NCBI RefSeq assembly: GCF_900176345.1
Contig: NZ_FWXU01000013.1
Span: 62,001 to 126,000, forward strand
From: Rhizobium sp. RU36D
GTDB taxonomy: Bacteria > Pseudomonadota > Alphaproteobacteria > Rhizobiales > Rhizobiaceae
Reading direction: 5' to 3'
DNA length: 64,000 nt
Position 1 is the first letter of the stretch. Each line of letters starts with the position of its first letter. The notes beneath the pieces were generated by a model that was given only the letters and a program-made list of their open reading frames with translations, did no database searches and was not told the origin of the DNA. The position numbers were made by a program, and so were the translations under genes. Positions 1-8,807 of this stretch are shown piece after piece.

Positions 1-792
1 GCCGACGGGCTACCTTTGGAAGTCACCGAGACGCCCGCACCGCGCGGCCATTCCATCGAGTTCCGCATCAACGCGGAGGATCCCGGCCGCGGCTATCTGC
101 CCACGCCCGGCAAGATCACCACCTTCGCGCCGCCGTCCGGCCCGGGCATCCGCCTCGATAGCGGCGTCGTCTCCGGCTCCACCGTGCCCGGCACCTTCGA
201 CAGCCTGATGGCCAAGCTGATCGTGACGGGCGCCACCCGCGAACAGGCGCTCTCCCGCGCCCGCCGGGCTCTCGCCGAATTCACCATCGAAGGCGTGGCC
301 ACCGTCCTGCCCTTCCACCGCGCCGCCATCGCCTCGCGCGATTTCACCGGTGAGGACGGCTTCAAGGTCCACACCCGCTGGATCGAGACCGATTTTGCCG
401 GGACGATGGAGGCGGCGGCCCGGCCCGAGCCGCTGTCTGACGACCAGATGGTCCGCACCCATGTGGAAATCGACGGCAAGCGCCACGCGCTCGGCATTCC
501 CGCCGCCCTTCTGGCCGGGCTCGGCGGCCTTTCGACTGCCAACCCTGCGGCCGGCCTTGCTGCGGTAAAACCCGAAGACCGCGCTGCCATCACCGCGCCG
601 ATCTCCGGCACGCTGCAAGCCTTCAAGATCGAGGACGGCACCGAGGTGGCGAAAGGCGACCTGATCGCCGTGATGGAGGCGATGAAGATGGAAACCCAGG
701 TCTCCGCCCCCCGCGCAGGCAAGATCCGCCTTACCGCCGAACCCGGCGCTTATATCAACGCGGGCACGGAGATCGCCCGGTTCGAGGATTGA
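1..792 (+). CDS. acetyl/propionyl-CoA carboxylase alpha subunit, 3' part
   Basis: The frame is open at the left edge, so only the C-terminal 263 residues are present. The visible part begins in the C-terminal lobe of a biotin carboxylase domain (EFRINAEDP, then PGTFDSLMAKLIV), which carboxylates biotin using ATP and bicarbonate. It ends in a biotinyl carrier domain with the motif MEAMKMET; the lysine at 685-687 is the expected biotinylation site. A linker joins the two, as in alpha subunits of acetyl-, propionyl- or methylcrotonyl-CoA carboxylases that pair with a separate carboxyltransferase beta subunit. No beta subunit follows, so it may lie upstream of the window. Substrate cannot be decided from this fragment. 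The class assignment is firm. Confidence 0.93.
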   Translation, partial: ADGLPLEVTETPAPRGHSIEFRINAEDPGRGYLPTPGKITTFAPPSGPGIRLDSGVVSGSTVPGTFDSLMAKLIVTGATREQALSRARRALAEFTIEGVATVLPFHRAAIASRDFTGEDGFKVHTRWIETDFAGTMEAAARPEPLSDDQMVRTHVEIDGKRHALGIPAALLAGLGGLSTANPAAGLAAVKPEDRAAITAPISGTLQAFKIEDGTEVAKGDLIAVMEAMKMETQVSAPRAGKIRLTAEPGAYINAGTEIARFED

Positions 793-871
793 GATGGGTG
801 CGGCGCAGTCCCTCTCCCCCTTGTGGGAAGGGATGAAAAACCAGCCTCTTAGGTAAGCCTAGCATAGACAC

Positions 872-2557
872 CTAGCTATTTCTGAGGTTCAGCTCTTTCC
901 TCGCAGCTTGTAGATCAATCTTCGCATTGTAACCGTGTTTCTGCAGAAGATGGAGAAGGTGCGAGCCGGTGAAAAGGCTTATAGGCTTGCCTGAAGCAAA
1001 CTGGTGAGCGTCAGGCCCGTAATCAGCAGTTGATATCAATATGCCTCTGGATGCACCCTCGTGCTGCAAGGTGCCGTACAGGTCACGTACGGCTGATACC
1101 CCGACTGTCTTTGTATACCGCTTCGCTTGGATGATGATCTTGCCACCGGTGATTGGGTCCGGATCAAACGCCACCGCATCCACACCACCGTCGCTGCTCG
1201 CTTGAGTTATCTTTACCTCGCCACCCCTCGAGGCGAACTCCTTTTCGAACAGCTCCCGTATGAGGTGCTCAAAGTCACCCCAGTCCATTGCAGCAATGTT
1301 GGTGGCATTGTCGAGACCTGCAATGATCTCCTTTGCGTCAATGAAGCGCTTGTCCTGTTTGTTCATTTCCATGACCGGAGCGATCGGCGCCAACGCCGCG
1401 AGTGAGGAGGCTGAAACGCCTTTCAAGCTCTTGAAGCACGCCTTCGGGTCAACTCTCGCAAGATCGATCTGCTCGAATTCTGACTTCGTTACGAGCACAG
1501 ACATGATGCAGCTTCGGGTATCCTTGCCAGTGGCACGGTTCACGCTGGTTGAGAAGCCGTTAAAGAGGATCGCCTTCAGGTTTCCATGCTCGTCCGCTTC
1601 GAAGAGTTCGTGGAGAGTACGCAGGCAAATCTGATAACAAGCCGAATCAAAGTAGGCTTTCTGTTCCCTCTCTGACAGATGCGTCTCTTTCACTTCCCCC
1701 GTAGAGGGCGTGAATTTTACCGACTTTAGGGTCGGCATTCTGTCGAGAGATGGAAGTTCGTATTCAATCTGTAGCATTTGGGCCGGAGCGGCATGATAAT
1801 CAAGCTCATAGGATTTCTCGAACAACCCACCATAGTCCGAGGCATCGAGAACCAGGCTAGCGTGCTCAATTACCGCTCTCGGATCGCCAGCTTTAACGTC
1901 CCTAGCAAGCTGGTCAATCTTGGCGTTCGCTGCATCTTGCGCAGCTATGAACTCATTGTGCTTCTGCTTACACTCGACTTCATACTGTTCTTTTGCTTGG
2001 CGCCACTCATCGACCTTCGTATTGTGGAGAGCGATGGCCTCCTCCGTCTTCCGTTTCCAGTCTTCCTTATCAGCCTCGTAAAGGGCGCGAGCCTTCTCTT
2101 GCTTTCGGGCGCGCCGACCGAAAACAACATCCCAGAACGAGATATGAGGAACTAAAAGAACTGGCTCGTCGAAGGGCTTCCGAGATGGCTTGGGCACAGC
2201 GTAGGACATTGGACCTGTATAAATAGATCTGTCTTTCAGCTTCTCCCAATCAACTCGGTCGTTACGGCCAAAAGTCCACTCAAGGATATTGCTGACGGCT
2301 GCCAACTTTGCACCTGCTTCCGCACTCATAGCGTCGCAGGCTTCCTTGCTCGCCGCCAATTGAGACTTGCGATAGTGGTCATCGGCAAGCTTATCCCAAC
2401 GCTCCAGCAATTCTCCTACCTTGATCTCAAGAAGGTAGATCTCTGGTGCGCTGACTTGCTTATGAATGCCCAGTTCAGTCTGCCAAAAGTCGATCGAATA
2501 ACGCAGAATTCGCTGGCCATTGGCACTCCATTTTGCCTCGATCTCGCCAACCTTCAA
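872..2557 (-). CDS. Mrr-type restriction endonuclease with long coiled-coil N-terminus
   Basis: A 561-residue protein. Residues about 425-550 form a restriction-endonuclease-like Mrr_cat domain: the FEHLIRELFEKEF helix, then SDGGVD with Asp460, then IIIQAKRY with Gln477/Lys479. This is the PD-(D/E)xK pattern of type IV enzymes that cut modified DNA. Residues about 145-225 are rich in Glu, Lys and Arg and probably form a coiled coil; the rest of the N-terminal two thirds matches nothing I recognise. The start shown is TTG and there is no good upstream ATG, so the N-terminus is uncertain. The gene is visibly AT-richer than the carboxylase before it and the ATPase after it, with no operon partner, which suggests horizontal acquisition. 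A role in defence is inferred from the family; specificity is unknown. Confidence 0.8.
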   Translation of the reverse strand: MKVGEIEAKWSANGQRILRYSIDFWQTELGIHKQVSAPEIYLLEIKVGELLERWDKLADDHYRKSQLAASKEACDAMSAEAGAKLAAVSNILEWTFGRNDRVDWEKLKDRSIYTGPMSYAVPKPSRKPFDEPVLLVPHISFWDVVFGRRARKQEKARALYEADKEDWKRKTEEAIALHNTKVDEWRQAKEQYEVECKQKHNEFIAAQDAANAKIDQLARDVKAGDPRAVIEHASLVLDASDYGGLFEKSYELDYHAAPAQMLQIEYELPSLDRMPTLKSVKFTPSTGEVKETHLSEREQKAYFDSACYQICLRTLHELFEADEHGNLKAILFNGFSTSVNRATGKDTRSCIMSVLVTKSEFEQIDLARVDPKACFKSLKGVSASSLAALAPIAPVMEMNKQDKRFIDAKEIIAGLDNATNIAAMDWGDFEHLIRELFEKEFASRGGEVKITQASSDGGVDAVAFDPDPITGGKIIIQAKRYTKTVGVSAVRDLYGTLQHEGASRGILISTADYGPDAHQFASGKPISLFTGSHLLHLLQKHGYNAKIDLQAARKELNLRNS

Positions 2558-2808
2558 CGCCTTGATGTATCTTGACTTATAAGAAACCTGGACCGTTGCG
2601 CGCCCCCCCTGACATAGCGACCAAGAGAAGCAAATCCTGGGTTGCGCGTCTAGTAGGTGACCACTTTTTGAATTGCAGCTATGCTTAATCTGCAGTGCGG
2701 CGTGCTTAAACGCCTTTCGCTCGAATAAATTTTAGGTCGATCCGACCTAAAATCATCCAGATCCAAGCGCTAGATTTTTCAGCTGATGGACCTATCGCCC
2801 CCCAAACC

Positions 2809-5800
2809 TCATATCTCATGAATCCGCACCGATGGCACCACGCGCTGGGCGAGGTCGCAGAGGTGGCGGTGGTGGGTGAGGTAGATGACCTGGCCGATCC
2901 GCGCCATCTCGCCGAATAGCCGCAGCACCTCTTCCGAGCGGGGTTCGTCGAAGGTTTCCATGATGTCGTCGGCGATGAAGGGCACCGCCGGGCGCAACCT
3001 GGCGAATTCCTCGTAGCCGGCCAGGCGCAGCGCGAGATAGAGCTGGAAGCGGGTGCCCTTGGACATTTCCTCCGCCAGCTTCGAGCCGCCCGCCCTGGTG
3101 ATGCCGATCAGCGTTTCCCGGTCCTTGTCCGGGCGGGCCGCAAGACCCTGATATTCCCCGCGGGTGATCTGGCTGAAGGCGTCGGAGGCGCGGGTCATCA
3201 TGGCGCTGCGGTGGCGGTCGCGATAGGCTCGGAGCGCATGTTCGGCTACCAGTGCGCCGGCCTTCAGCCGGAGATGGGCCAGCGCCGCCTCCTCGATTTC
3301 CAGGAAGATCGTGCGTCGCTCCGCCTCGATGCGGGCCACGGCATCATCGCCGCCGATCGCCTCCAGGCGGTCGGATGCCCTGGTCTTCTCGGCAAAAAGC
3401 TGGTTGCGGCGGTCCTCGATATCCTCAAGGCGTCCCGAAAGCTCGGCCGCCTCGCGGGCAAGCTCGGCGAAATCGATGCCGTCGAGTAGATCGAGCGCAG
3501 CTTCGATCGAGGGCGAGGAGACTTCCGTGAGGATGCGCACGCCAAGCTCCTGCAGCCGCGCTTCGCTGCGGGCCAGCGCTTGCGCCGCATCAAGCGCCTC
3601 TGCCACCTCGGCGAGCGTCTCGACGCCGAAGAAGGCGGTGAGTTCCGCCTTGGCCTCGGCATGGCTTGCCGCTTCCCGCTCCAGACCCGCGCGCTCTTCC
3701 TGCAGCAGCGCGCGCTCGGCTGTCTTGTCCGCCAGCGCCTTTTTCTGTTGCAAGGCCCGGGCGTGCCGCTCGGTCAGCGCCCGCGCGGCAACGGCCGAAA
3801 GCGCGGGGTCCAGCGTCTCGCCAAGCTCGGCCAGAAGCGCGGAGAGAGCGGCCACGAATTCGGCCTGGTCGCGCTCCATCGTGCCGATGCGGCGCAGGAA
3901 TTCGTCGCGATCGCGCAGCAGGCCCGGAAGCTCGGCGAGCCGATCCAGCACTTCCCTGACAGCGCCGGGTTCCTGCATGCCCGCGAGCCATGTGCCGGAA
4001 AGCGCATCCTGCCAGCGCTGTTGCCAGGCCTCGGCCTCGGCCCGTGCCGCATCATAATTCCGCTGGCGAAGCTCCAGCTGCCGTTCCCTGTCCTCGTGCG
4101 CCCTTTGCGCCGCCTTCCGCGCCGTCAGCACCGCGGCATGGCGGGCAATGGCGTTTTCCGCCGCATAGGCCAGGGCGGCAAGATCGGGGGCGTCAGCGAC
4201 GACGCCTGCGTGGTCCAGCGCCGTGGCGAGAGTGTCATGATCGCGTGCCAGGTCGGCCTTGGCGGTTTCGATCGCCTCTTCAGCGTCCCGCAGCGCGGCG
4301 GCCGCATCCAGCGCCTGTTGGCGGCGGCGGGCGAAGTCTTCGATCCGGCCAAGCAGCGTGGTCAAGTTGGTTATGCCGGTAAGCCCCGCGGCCGCCGGCA
4401 GTTCGGCGGCAATCTCGGCTGCAAGCGCGGCATGCTCAGCCTCGGCTTCCTTTTGCAGCGCTGTGTGCCGGGCTATGCCAGCCTGTGCCGCCGCACTTTC
4501 GCGGGTCAGGTGCCGAAGCTCGGCCAGATCTTGCAGGCTGGCGAGGCGAGTGGCGGCAATCCGGTCGTCGGCCTGCATGCGCTCTGAAAAGCTCGCCGCG
4601 GTCGCAGCATCCAGCTTGGCCAGGTGCTCGGCCCAGGCGGCATCGCGCGCTGCGCGGGCCGCTTGCGCTTCCGCATCGCCAATCGGCCCGACCGCGGTGC
4701 GGATCGCCGCGATGCGCGCGCCGCGCGTCTCCTCCTCGGTGACCAGGTCGCGCAGCCGGTCGCGATGTTCGGCGCGGCGCTTGTCGATCGCGGTCGCCGC
4801 CGTCCTCCAGGCCTCGACCTGTCGCTGGTCGGGCAGGCGCAGCGCATGGAGCGCAGCCGCATCCCCGGCAAAGGGGTCAAGTGCCGCAAACAGCTGGTCG
4901 CAGCGCTCCTTCAACTGCGGCAGGCCGCGCCGGGCCAGATGCAGCCGCGTCTGGTGGTCGCTGCGCCTGACGACGGACAGCGCTGCCTGAAGCGCGGCAA
5001 GCTCCGCCTCGCCGGGCAGATCGGCCGCGTCATCGTCCTCAGCCTCGGTCTCCTGCCCGCGCTCATGTTCCTGCCGCGCATGGGCAAGCTCCCGCTCCGC
5101 GCTTTTCAGCAGGGCCTCGATGCCGGAGCGGGATTCGATGAGATCGCGCAGCGTACCGATCGTGGCGGCCGGCAGCAGCAGGCTATGCGGATCGGCAAGG
5201 CCCGGCTGGCCCAGCGCGCCAAGCAGGGCGGCAATCGCGCCATCACGCTCGGCCAGCGCCAGCCGGCGCTTCGGCAGGTCTTCCTCGGCGCCAAGAAAGC
5301 GGGAAGCGGCCGGCGACAGCGCCAGAATGCGGTCGCCCAGCGCCAGCACCGGCTCGTCGAGACCGATCGCCTCGATCTGGCGGTCGAGACGGATGTCTGC
5401 TTCAACTAACTGTTCCAGCCGGGTCTGCAGCCGCACCTCGTCCTCGCGCAGCCTGGGCAACAGCCGCTCCCAGCCGGCCGGTGGACGCGGCAGGTCGCCC
5501 GCGGCGGCAATGGCCTCCCTGACATGGCGATACTCGTCGGCCAGAGGCCTTGCCTTCAGCTGCCCGCTCACCGTCTCATGACGGGCCCTGAGTTCGCCCC
5601 GTTCGCGCATCACGGCGTCATAGGCCTGGGTCGCCTGGGTCAGCGCCGCAACCAGCCCGGCATGGGCCGACGCCTGGGTGTCGATTTCATCCCGCCGGGC
5701 CTTCAGCTCGGTCAGCCGCTGCTTCAACTCGGCGATGCGGGTGGAGCGGGCGCGCTTCTTGTAAAGCTTGTCGGCCTCGTCGCCCACCAAAGCGAGCGTC

Positions 5801-6285
5801 GCGCTGACGCCGGCCAAGCCCGCACTGGCGGAAAACAGCAATTCGCCCAGATCGCCCCGGCTTTTCAGGATCGCCTCGCCGCCGTCCTCAAGCGTCTGGT
5901 CATCGAGCGAAAACATGGTGCGATAGGCATCCCGGCCGACGCCGGATAGCGGCGCGCTGAGCAGCGCCTCGGCCACCGGCTGACCCGCGCCGTCCAGCAG
6001 GTCGTTGCTGCGCTGCTTCAGGCGTTTCAGCTCATGGGTCGCGCCGCCGAACTCCAGGCAGGCGCCAATCTGCATGGCATTATAGGCATGCAGGAAGTTG
6101 TAGCGGCTGCGTTCCTCAATGCCGTAAAGCAGGTCGAGATAGGCCGATAGCGAGGTGGATTTGCCGGCCTCGTTCAGCCCGTAGACGATGTGCAGGTCCG
6201 GCGAGCCGGGCCTGTGCGCGCCGAAATCCAGGGCATGGTCGGTGAACTTGCCGTAGCGGGTGAGATCCAGGCGGCGCAGACGCAT
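2809..6285 (-). CDS. YhaN-like SMC/Rad50-type ATPase
   Basis: A 1158-residue ATPase of the YhaN/SbcC group (COG4717). The Walker A loop GLNEAGKST lies at residues 36-44. A very long Ala/Glu/Arg-rich coiled-coil region follows, and the C-terminal half-site has a signature-like SKGTRFQLYLALRLA and a Walker B-like PFIADDI. The fold resembles Rad50: two half-ATPases joined by coiled coils that control a partner nuclease. The start codon overlaps the stop of the upstream nuclease gene as TGATG, so the two are translationally coupled. Relatives in Bacillus (YhaN) pair with YhaO. The likely role is DNA end processing or repair; a defence role is possible but unproven. Confidence 0.88.
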   Translation of the reverse strand: MRLRRLDLTRYGKFTDHALDFGAHRPGSPDLHIVYGLNEAGKSTSLSAYLDLLYGIEERSRYNFLHAYNAMQIGACLEFGGATHELKRLKQRSNDLLDGAGQPVAEALLSAPLSGVGRDAYRTMFSLDDQTLEDGGEAILKSRGDLGELLFSASAGLAGVSATLALVGDEADKLYKKRARSTRIAELKQRLTELKARRDEIDTQASAHAGLVAALTQATQAYDAVMRERGELRARHETVSGQLKARPLADEYRHVREAIAAAGDLPRPPAGWERLLPRLREDEVRLQTRLEQLVEADIRLDRQIEAIGLDEPVLALGDRILALSPAASRFLGAEEDLPKRRLALAERDGAIAALLGALGQPGLADPHSLLLPAATIGTLRDLIESRSGIEALLKSAERELAHARQEHERGQETEAEDDDAADLPGEAELAALQAALSVVRRSDHQTRLHLARRGLPQLKERCDQLFAALDPFAGDAAALHALRLPDQRQVEAWRTAATAIDKRRAEHRDRLRDLVTEEETRGARIAAIRTAVGPIGDAEAQAARAARDAAWAEHLAKLDAATAASFSERMQADDRIAATRLASLQDLAELRHLTRESAAAQAGIARHTALQKEAEAEHAALAAEIAAELPAAAGLTGITNLTTLLGRIEDFARRRQQALDAAAALRDAEEAIETAKADLARDHDTLATALDHAGVVADAPDLAALAYAAENAIARHAAVLTARKAAQRAHEDRERQLELRQRNYDAARAEAEAWQQRWQDALSGTWLAGMQEPGAVREVLDRLAELPGLLRDRDEFLRRIGTMERDQAEFVAALSALLAELGETLDPALSAVAARALTERHARALQQKKALADKTAERALLQEERAGLEREAASHAEAKAELTAFFGVETLAEVAEALDAAQALARSEARLQELGVRILTEVSSPSIEAALDLLDGIDFAELAREAAELSGRLEDIEDRRNQLFAEKTRASDRLEAIGGDDAVARIEAERRTIFLEIEEAALAHLRLKAGALVAEHALRAYRDRHRSAMMTRASDAFSQITRGEYQGLAARPDKDRETLIGITRAGGSKLAEEMSKGTRFQLYLALRLAGYEEFARLRPAVPFIADDIMETFDEPRSEEVLRLFGEMARIGQVIYLTHHRHLCDLAQRVVPSVRIHEI

Positions 6286-7553
6286 CAGTGGGTCTCCGCG
6301 CTTTCGGCCTTCAGCCGGGCCATCACGTCGTCGCTGCCGTCGGCCAGCAGTTGCGCGACAAAGGCCTCGAACTCCGCCTCGTCATCGCCGCTGAAGCCGC
6401 GGCTTTCGGCCGGCAGGTCATCGCGCAATTCCTTGACCATCCGCCTCACATCTTCGCGCAACCCGTGACTTGCGGCCATGTCGCTGCGCATCAGCGAGCC
6501 AAGCTCGACCAGAGGATCGGCGCTCGCCACGCTGCCCGTCTCGCCCGGCGGCTGCATGGAAAGCTCCAGCTTTTCGATCCAGGTGCGGCCAATGCCCTCG
6601 GCCCGCGCCTCCGCCTCGGTCAGAAGCAAGTCCCGGTCGCGGCGGATACGGAAGGCAAGCGGTGTCGTGCCGGTCAGAACAAGGCGGCTCACCAGATGCT
6701 CCGATGCCGTGGTCCCACGCGCCGCGACCAAAGCCGCCTCTATAGTCTCAACGGCCTCGAACCAGGTGGTGGCGGGCGTGAGATCCACGGGAACGCGGGC
6801 GAATTCTGCGAGGCTCGTCAGCCGTTCTTCCACAGCAATCGTCCTGTCGTCCCTGATGGTGACGAGCGATACGGTCTTCGGCCCCGCCTCGTTGATATCC
6901 CGCCCCTGGGGCATGCCGGGCATGATCACGGTGCGGCTTCCCGGATGGTCCATGCGCTGGTGGATATGGCCGAGCGCCCAATAGTCGAAACCTGCGGCAT
7001 GCAGGTCCGCCGCGCTGCAGGGGGCATAGACGTCGTGGCCCACCGCGCCGGCAAGGCTCGTATGCAGAATGCCGATATTGACGGCATCCGCCACCGGCGG
7101 CCTGAATTTCGGCAGCAGGCTTTCCGGCGCATGGGGCTTGGCGAAGCTCATGCCCTGCACGGCAATACGCAGGCCCTCGCGGCTGCTTTCCACGATCTCG
7201 GCCCGCCCGGAATAAAGCTTCACCGATGGCGGCAGGATCAGTTCCTGGGTGATGCGCGACAAGGCGTCGTGATTGCCGCGGATGACATAGGTCGCAATAC
7301 CGGCCGCATCCAGCCGCCCAAGCTGTGCCGCCAGAAACCGCGCCGTCTTCATGGAGGTCTGATCGCCGTCATAGAGATCACCAGCGATGATCACGGCATC
7401 GATCTGTTCTTCCAGGGCGAGATCCACAATCGAAACCAGCGCCCGGCGGGTGGAATCCCCGATCAACCCGGCCAGATCAGGATTGCGCAATGATAGCGAG
7501 CGCAGCGGCGAATCGAGATGAAGATCGGCGGTGTGAATGAATCGGAAGGGCAT
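6285..7553 (-). CDS. YhaO/SbcD-like DNA exonuclease (metallophosphoesterase)
   Basis: A 422-residue member of the Mre11/SbcD calcineurin-like phosphoesterases. The metal-binding motifs appear in order: HTADLHLDSPL near the N-terminus (Asp10, His12), IIAGDLYDGD (Asp59), IRGNHD at 92-96, and YWALGHIHQR further on. The C-terminal half is the variable capping part. It is the first gene of a two-gene operon with the YhaN-like ATPase and the genes overlap by one base, so the products very likely form a nuclease-ATPase complex acting on DNA ends. Homology to YhaO of Bacillus is stronger than to classical SbcD in gene order and partner type. Confidence 0.9.
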   Translation of the reverse strand: MPFRFIHTADLHLDSPLRSLSLRNPDLAGLIGDSTRRALVSIVDLALEEQIDAVIIAGDLYDGDQTSMKTARFLAAQLGRLDAAGIATYVIRGNHDALSRITQELILPPSVKLYSGRAEIVESSREGLRIAVQGMSFAKPHAPESLLPKFRPPVADAVNIGILHTSLAGAVGHDVYAPCSAADLHAAGFDYWALGHIHQRMDHPGSRTVIMPGMPQGRDINEAGPKTVSLVTIRDDRTIAVEERLTSLAEFARVPVDLTPATTWFEAVETIEAALVAARGTTASEHLVSRLVLTGTTPLAFRIRRDRDLLLTEAEARAEGIGRTWIEKLELSMQPPGETGSVASADPLVELGSLMRSDMAASHGLREDVRRMVKELRDDLPAESRGFSGDDEAEFEAFVAQLLADGSDDVMARLKAESAETH

Positions 7554-7645
7554 GGATTGTATTTCACTCTGGCTTCATCACAGGGAACCGTCATCTAGGA
7601 CGGCTAACGCCCAGATGCCAATGCCGCAGCCAGATTTGCTGGTTT

Positions 7646-8128
7646 TTATTCGGCCTCACGCTCGGACCGTCTCATTGGGTTGACGTACGCGGACGTCTGC
7701 CGTGCGGGGTCACGCTCCACATGCAAGCTGGCGCGGCCGCGAGCATTCCGCTCAATAGTCTCGTCTGGACCCCTTTTTTCAAACAGGGGCTTAATCCACG
7801 CGTTTTCCGGCGCCTGGGTCAAGATCGCAAGAGAAACATCGGCGGCATAGCGATGGGGCAGGCCTTCGAGAAAGACCTTCCGTGCCTCGAAGGGAGCGGC
7901 CGAGATGACGTAGGCAAGTTCATCGGCGGCGATCTGGTCCCAAACGCCCGCCATATCGAGCGACTGAGCGCTCAGGTAGATGCGGTCGCTACCGGCTCCG
8001 CCATCGGCGGCAACCTCCTGCAGCATGGTCTCGATGCTGGCCAGGATCGAAGCTTTCTCGCTTTTGGTCAGCTCAAGTGACATCAGGCGCTCTATGTCGG
8101 ACGGCCTGATCAGCGCTACATTTATCAT
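7646..8128 (-). CDS. hypothetical protein, second gene of an unknown pair
   Basis: A 160-residue soluble protein without signal peptide or membrane segment that I do not recognise. It is predicted mostly helical in the first 110 residues; the tail after about 115 is charged and low in complexity (many Arg and Glu). Its ATG overlaps the TGA of the gene before it by four bases, so it is translated with that partner. The pair stands alone between the YhaO gene and the diguanylate cyclase. The conserved-looking centre (FEARKVFLEGLPHRYA) may be a structural repeat or interaction surface, but no function can be assigned. Confidence 0.6.
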   Translation of the reverse strand: MINVALIRPSDIERLMSLELTKSEKASILASIETMLQEVAADGGAGSDRIYLSAQSLDMAGVWDQIAADELAYVISAAPFEARKVFLEGLPHRYAADVSLAILTQAPENAWIKPLFEKRGPDETIERNARGRASLHVERDPARQTSAYVNPMRRSEREAE

Positions 8129-8694
8129 GGTCGCTCTCCGGTTCGTGGAGGAGTGTATATGAAAAACGCCCGCACATATATGTCGAAGCGCGCAAATGCC
8201 GCCTTGGCGTTTTCCAGGTGCTTCCGCGTTAGATGGGGTCTCTTTCCGAAACGACCAGAGTTATTGGTAAGCACCCATGCATTGGGCGAGGTGACCACGG
8301 GATCGTAGAATATCTCGCCGCCGATCCGGGCCGACTTCATCTGCCCCGGGCCCACAGGCTCCAACAGGGCGGGATGACCAAGCCGCACATCGGTTTCACG
8401 CATGGGAGGCCCGTTGCGGGGAAGGATGTAACTGACCTGGCCCGTATCCCGCGCCAGCACTTCTTCCAGGGCAAACCGCAGCTTTCCGTCCACGTCGATC
8501 AGCCACAGGAGCGGCGTCGTTGCATGCAACACCTGCGGCACCCGCAGGTCCGACGCGGATTCCAGATAGGCCTTCAATGCGGGGGCGGTCGTATCATCGA
8601 GTATCTGCACGCTGCGCGGCATCACGCTCATCTCGGCTTCCGAGGCGCTGCGCTCGAAAGGCAAGCATGGCCCATATTCCTCATCCAGATCCAT
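8125..8694 (-). CDS. hypothetical protein, first gene of an unknown pair
   Basis: A 189-residue protein of unknown family when started at the ATG at 8694, which has a G-rich stretch just upstream; a TTG 21 bases further up is possible but less likely. The middle is beta-rich (LLWLIDVDGKLRFALEEVLA) and the C-terminal third contains NNSGRFGKRPHLTRKHLENA followed by a basic amphipathic helix. There is no signal peptide. It overlaps the next gene by four bases (ATGA), the arrangement expected of a two-component functional unit such as toxin-antitoxin, enzyme-inhibitor or adaptor pairs, but no signature supports any of these. Confidence 0.55.
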   Translation of the reverse strand: MDLDEEYGPCLPFERSASEAEMSVMPRSVQILDDTTAPALKAYLESASDLRVPQVLHATTPLLWLIDVDGKLRFALEEVLARDTGQVSYILPRNGPPMRETDVRLGHPALLEPVGPGQMKSARIGGEIFYDPVVTSPNAWVLTNNSGRFGKRPHLTRKHLENAKAAFARFDIYVRAFFIYTPPRTGERP

Positions 8695-8807
8695 ACCCGC
8701 CCCTGGACTATCCAACTCGCTGTCCGCTCAATCAGTCGCACGCCGCAACCGCCCTTGGCAAGCCAAGGGTGACTTCCGTGCGTCCATAGGGGGAATAAGT
8801 CGCTGCG

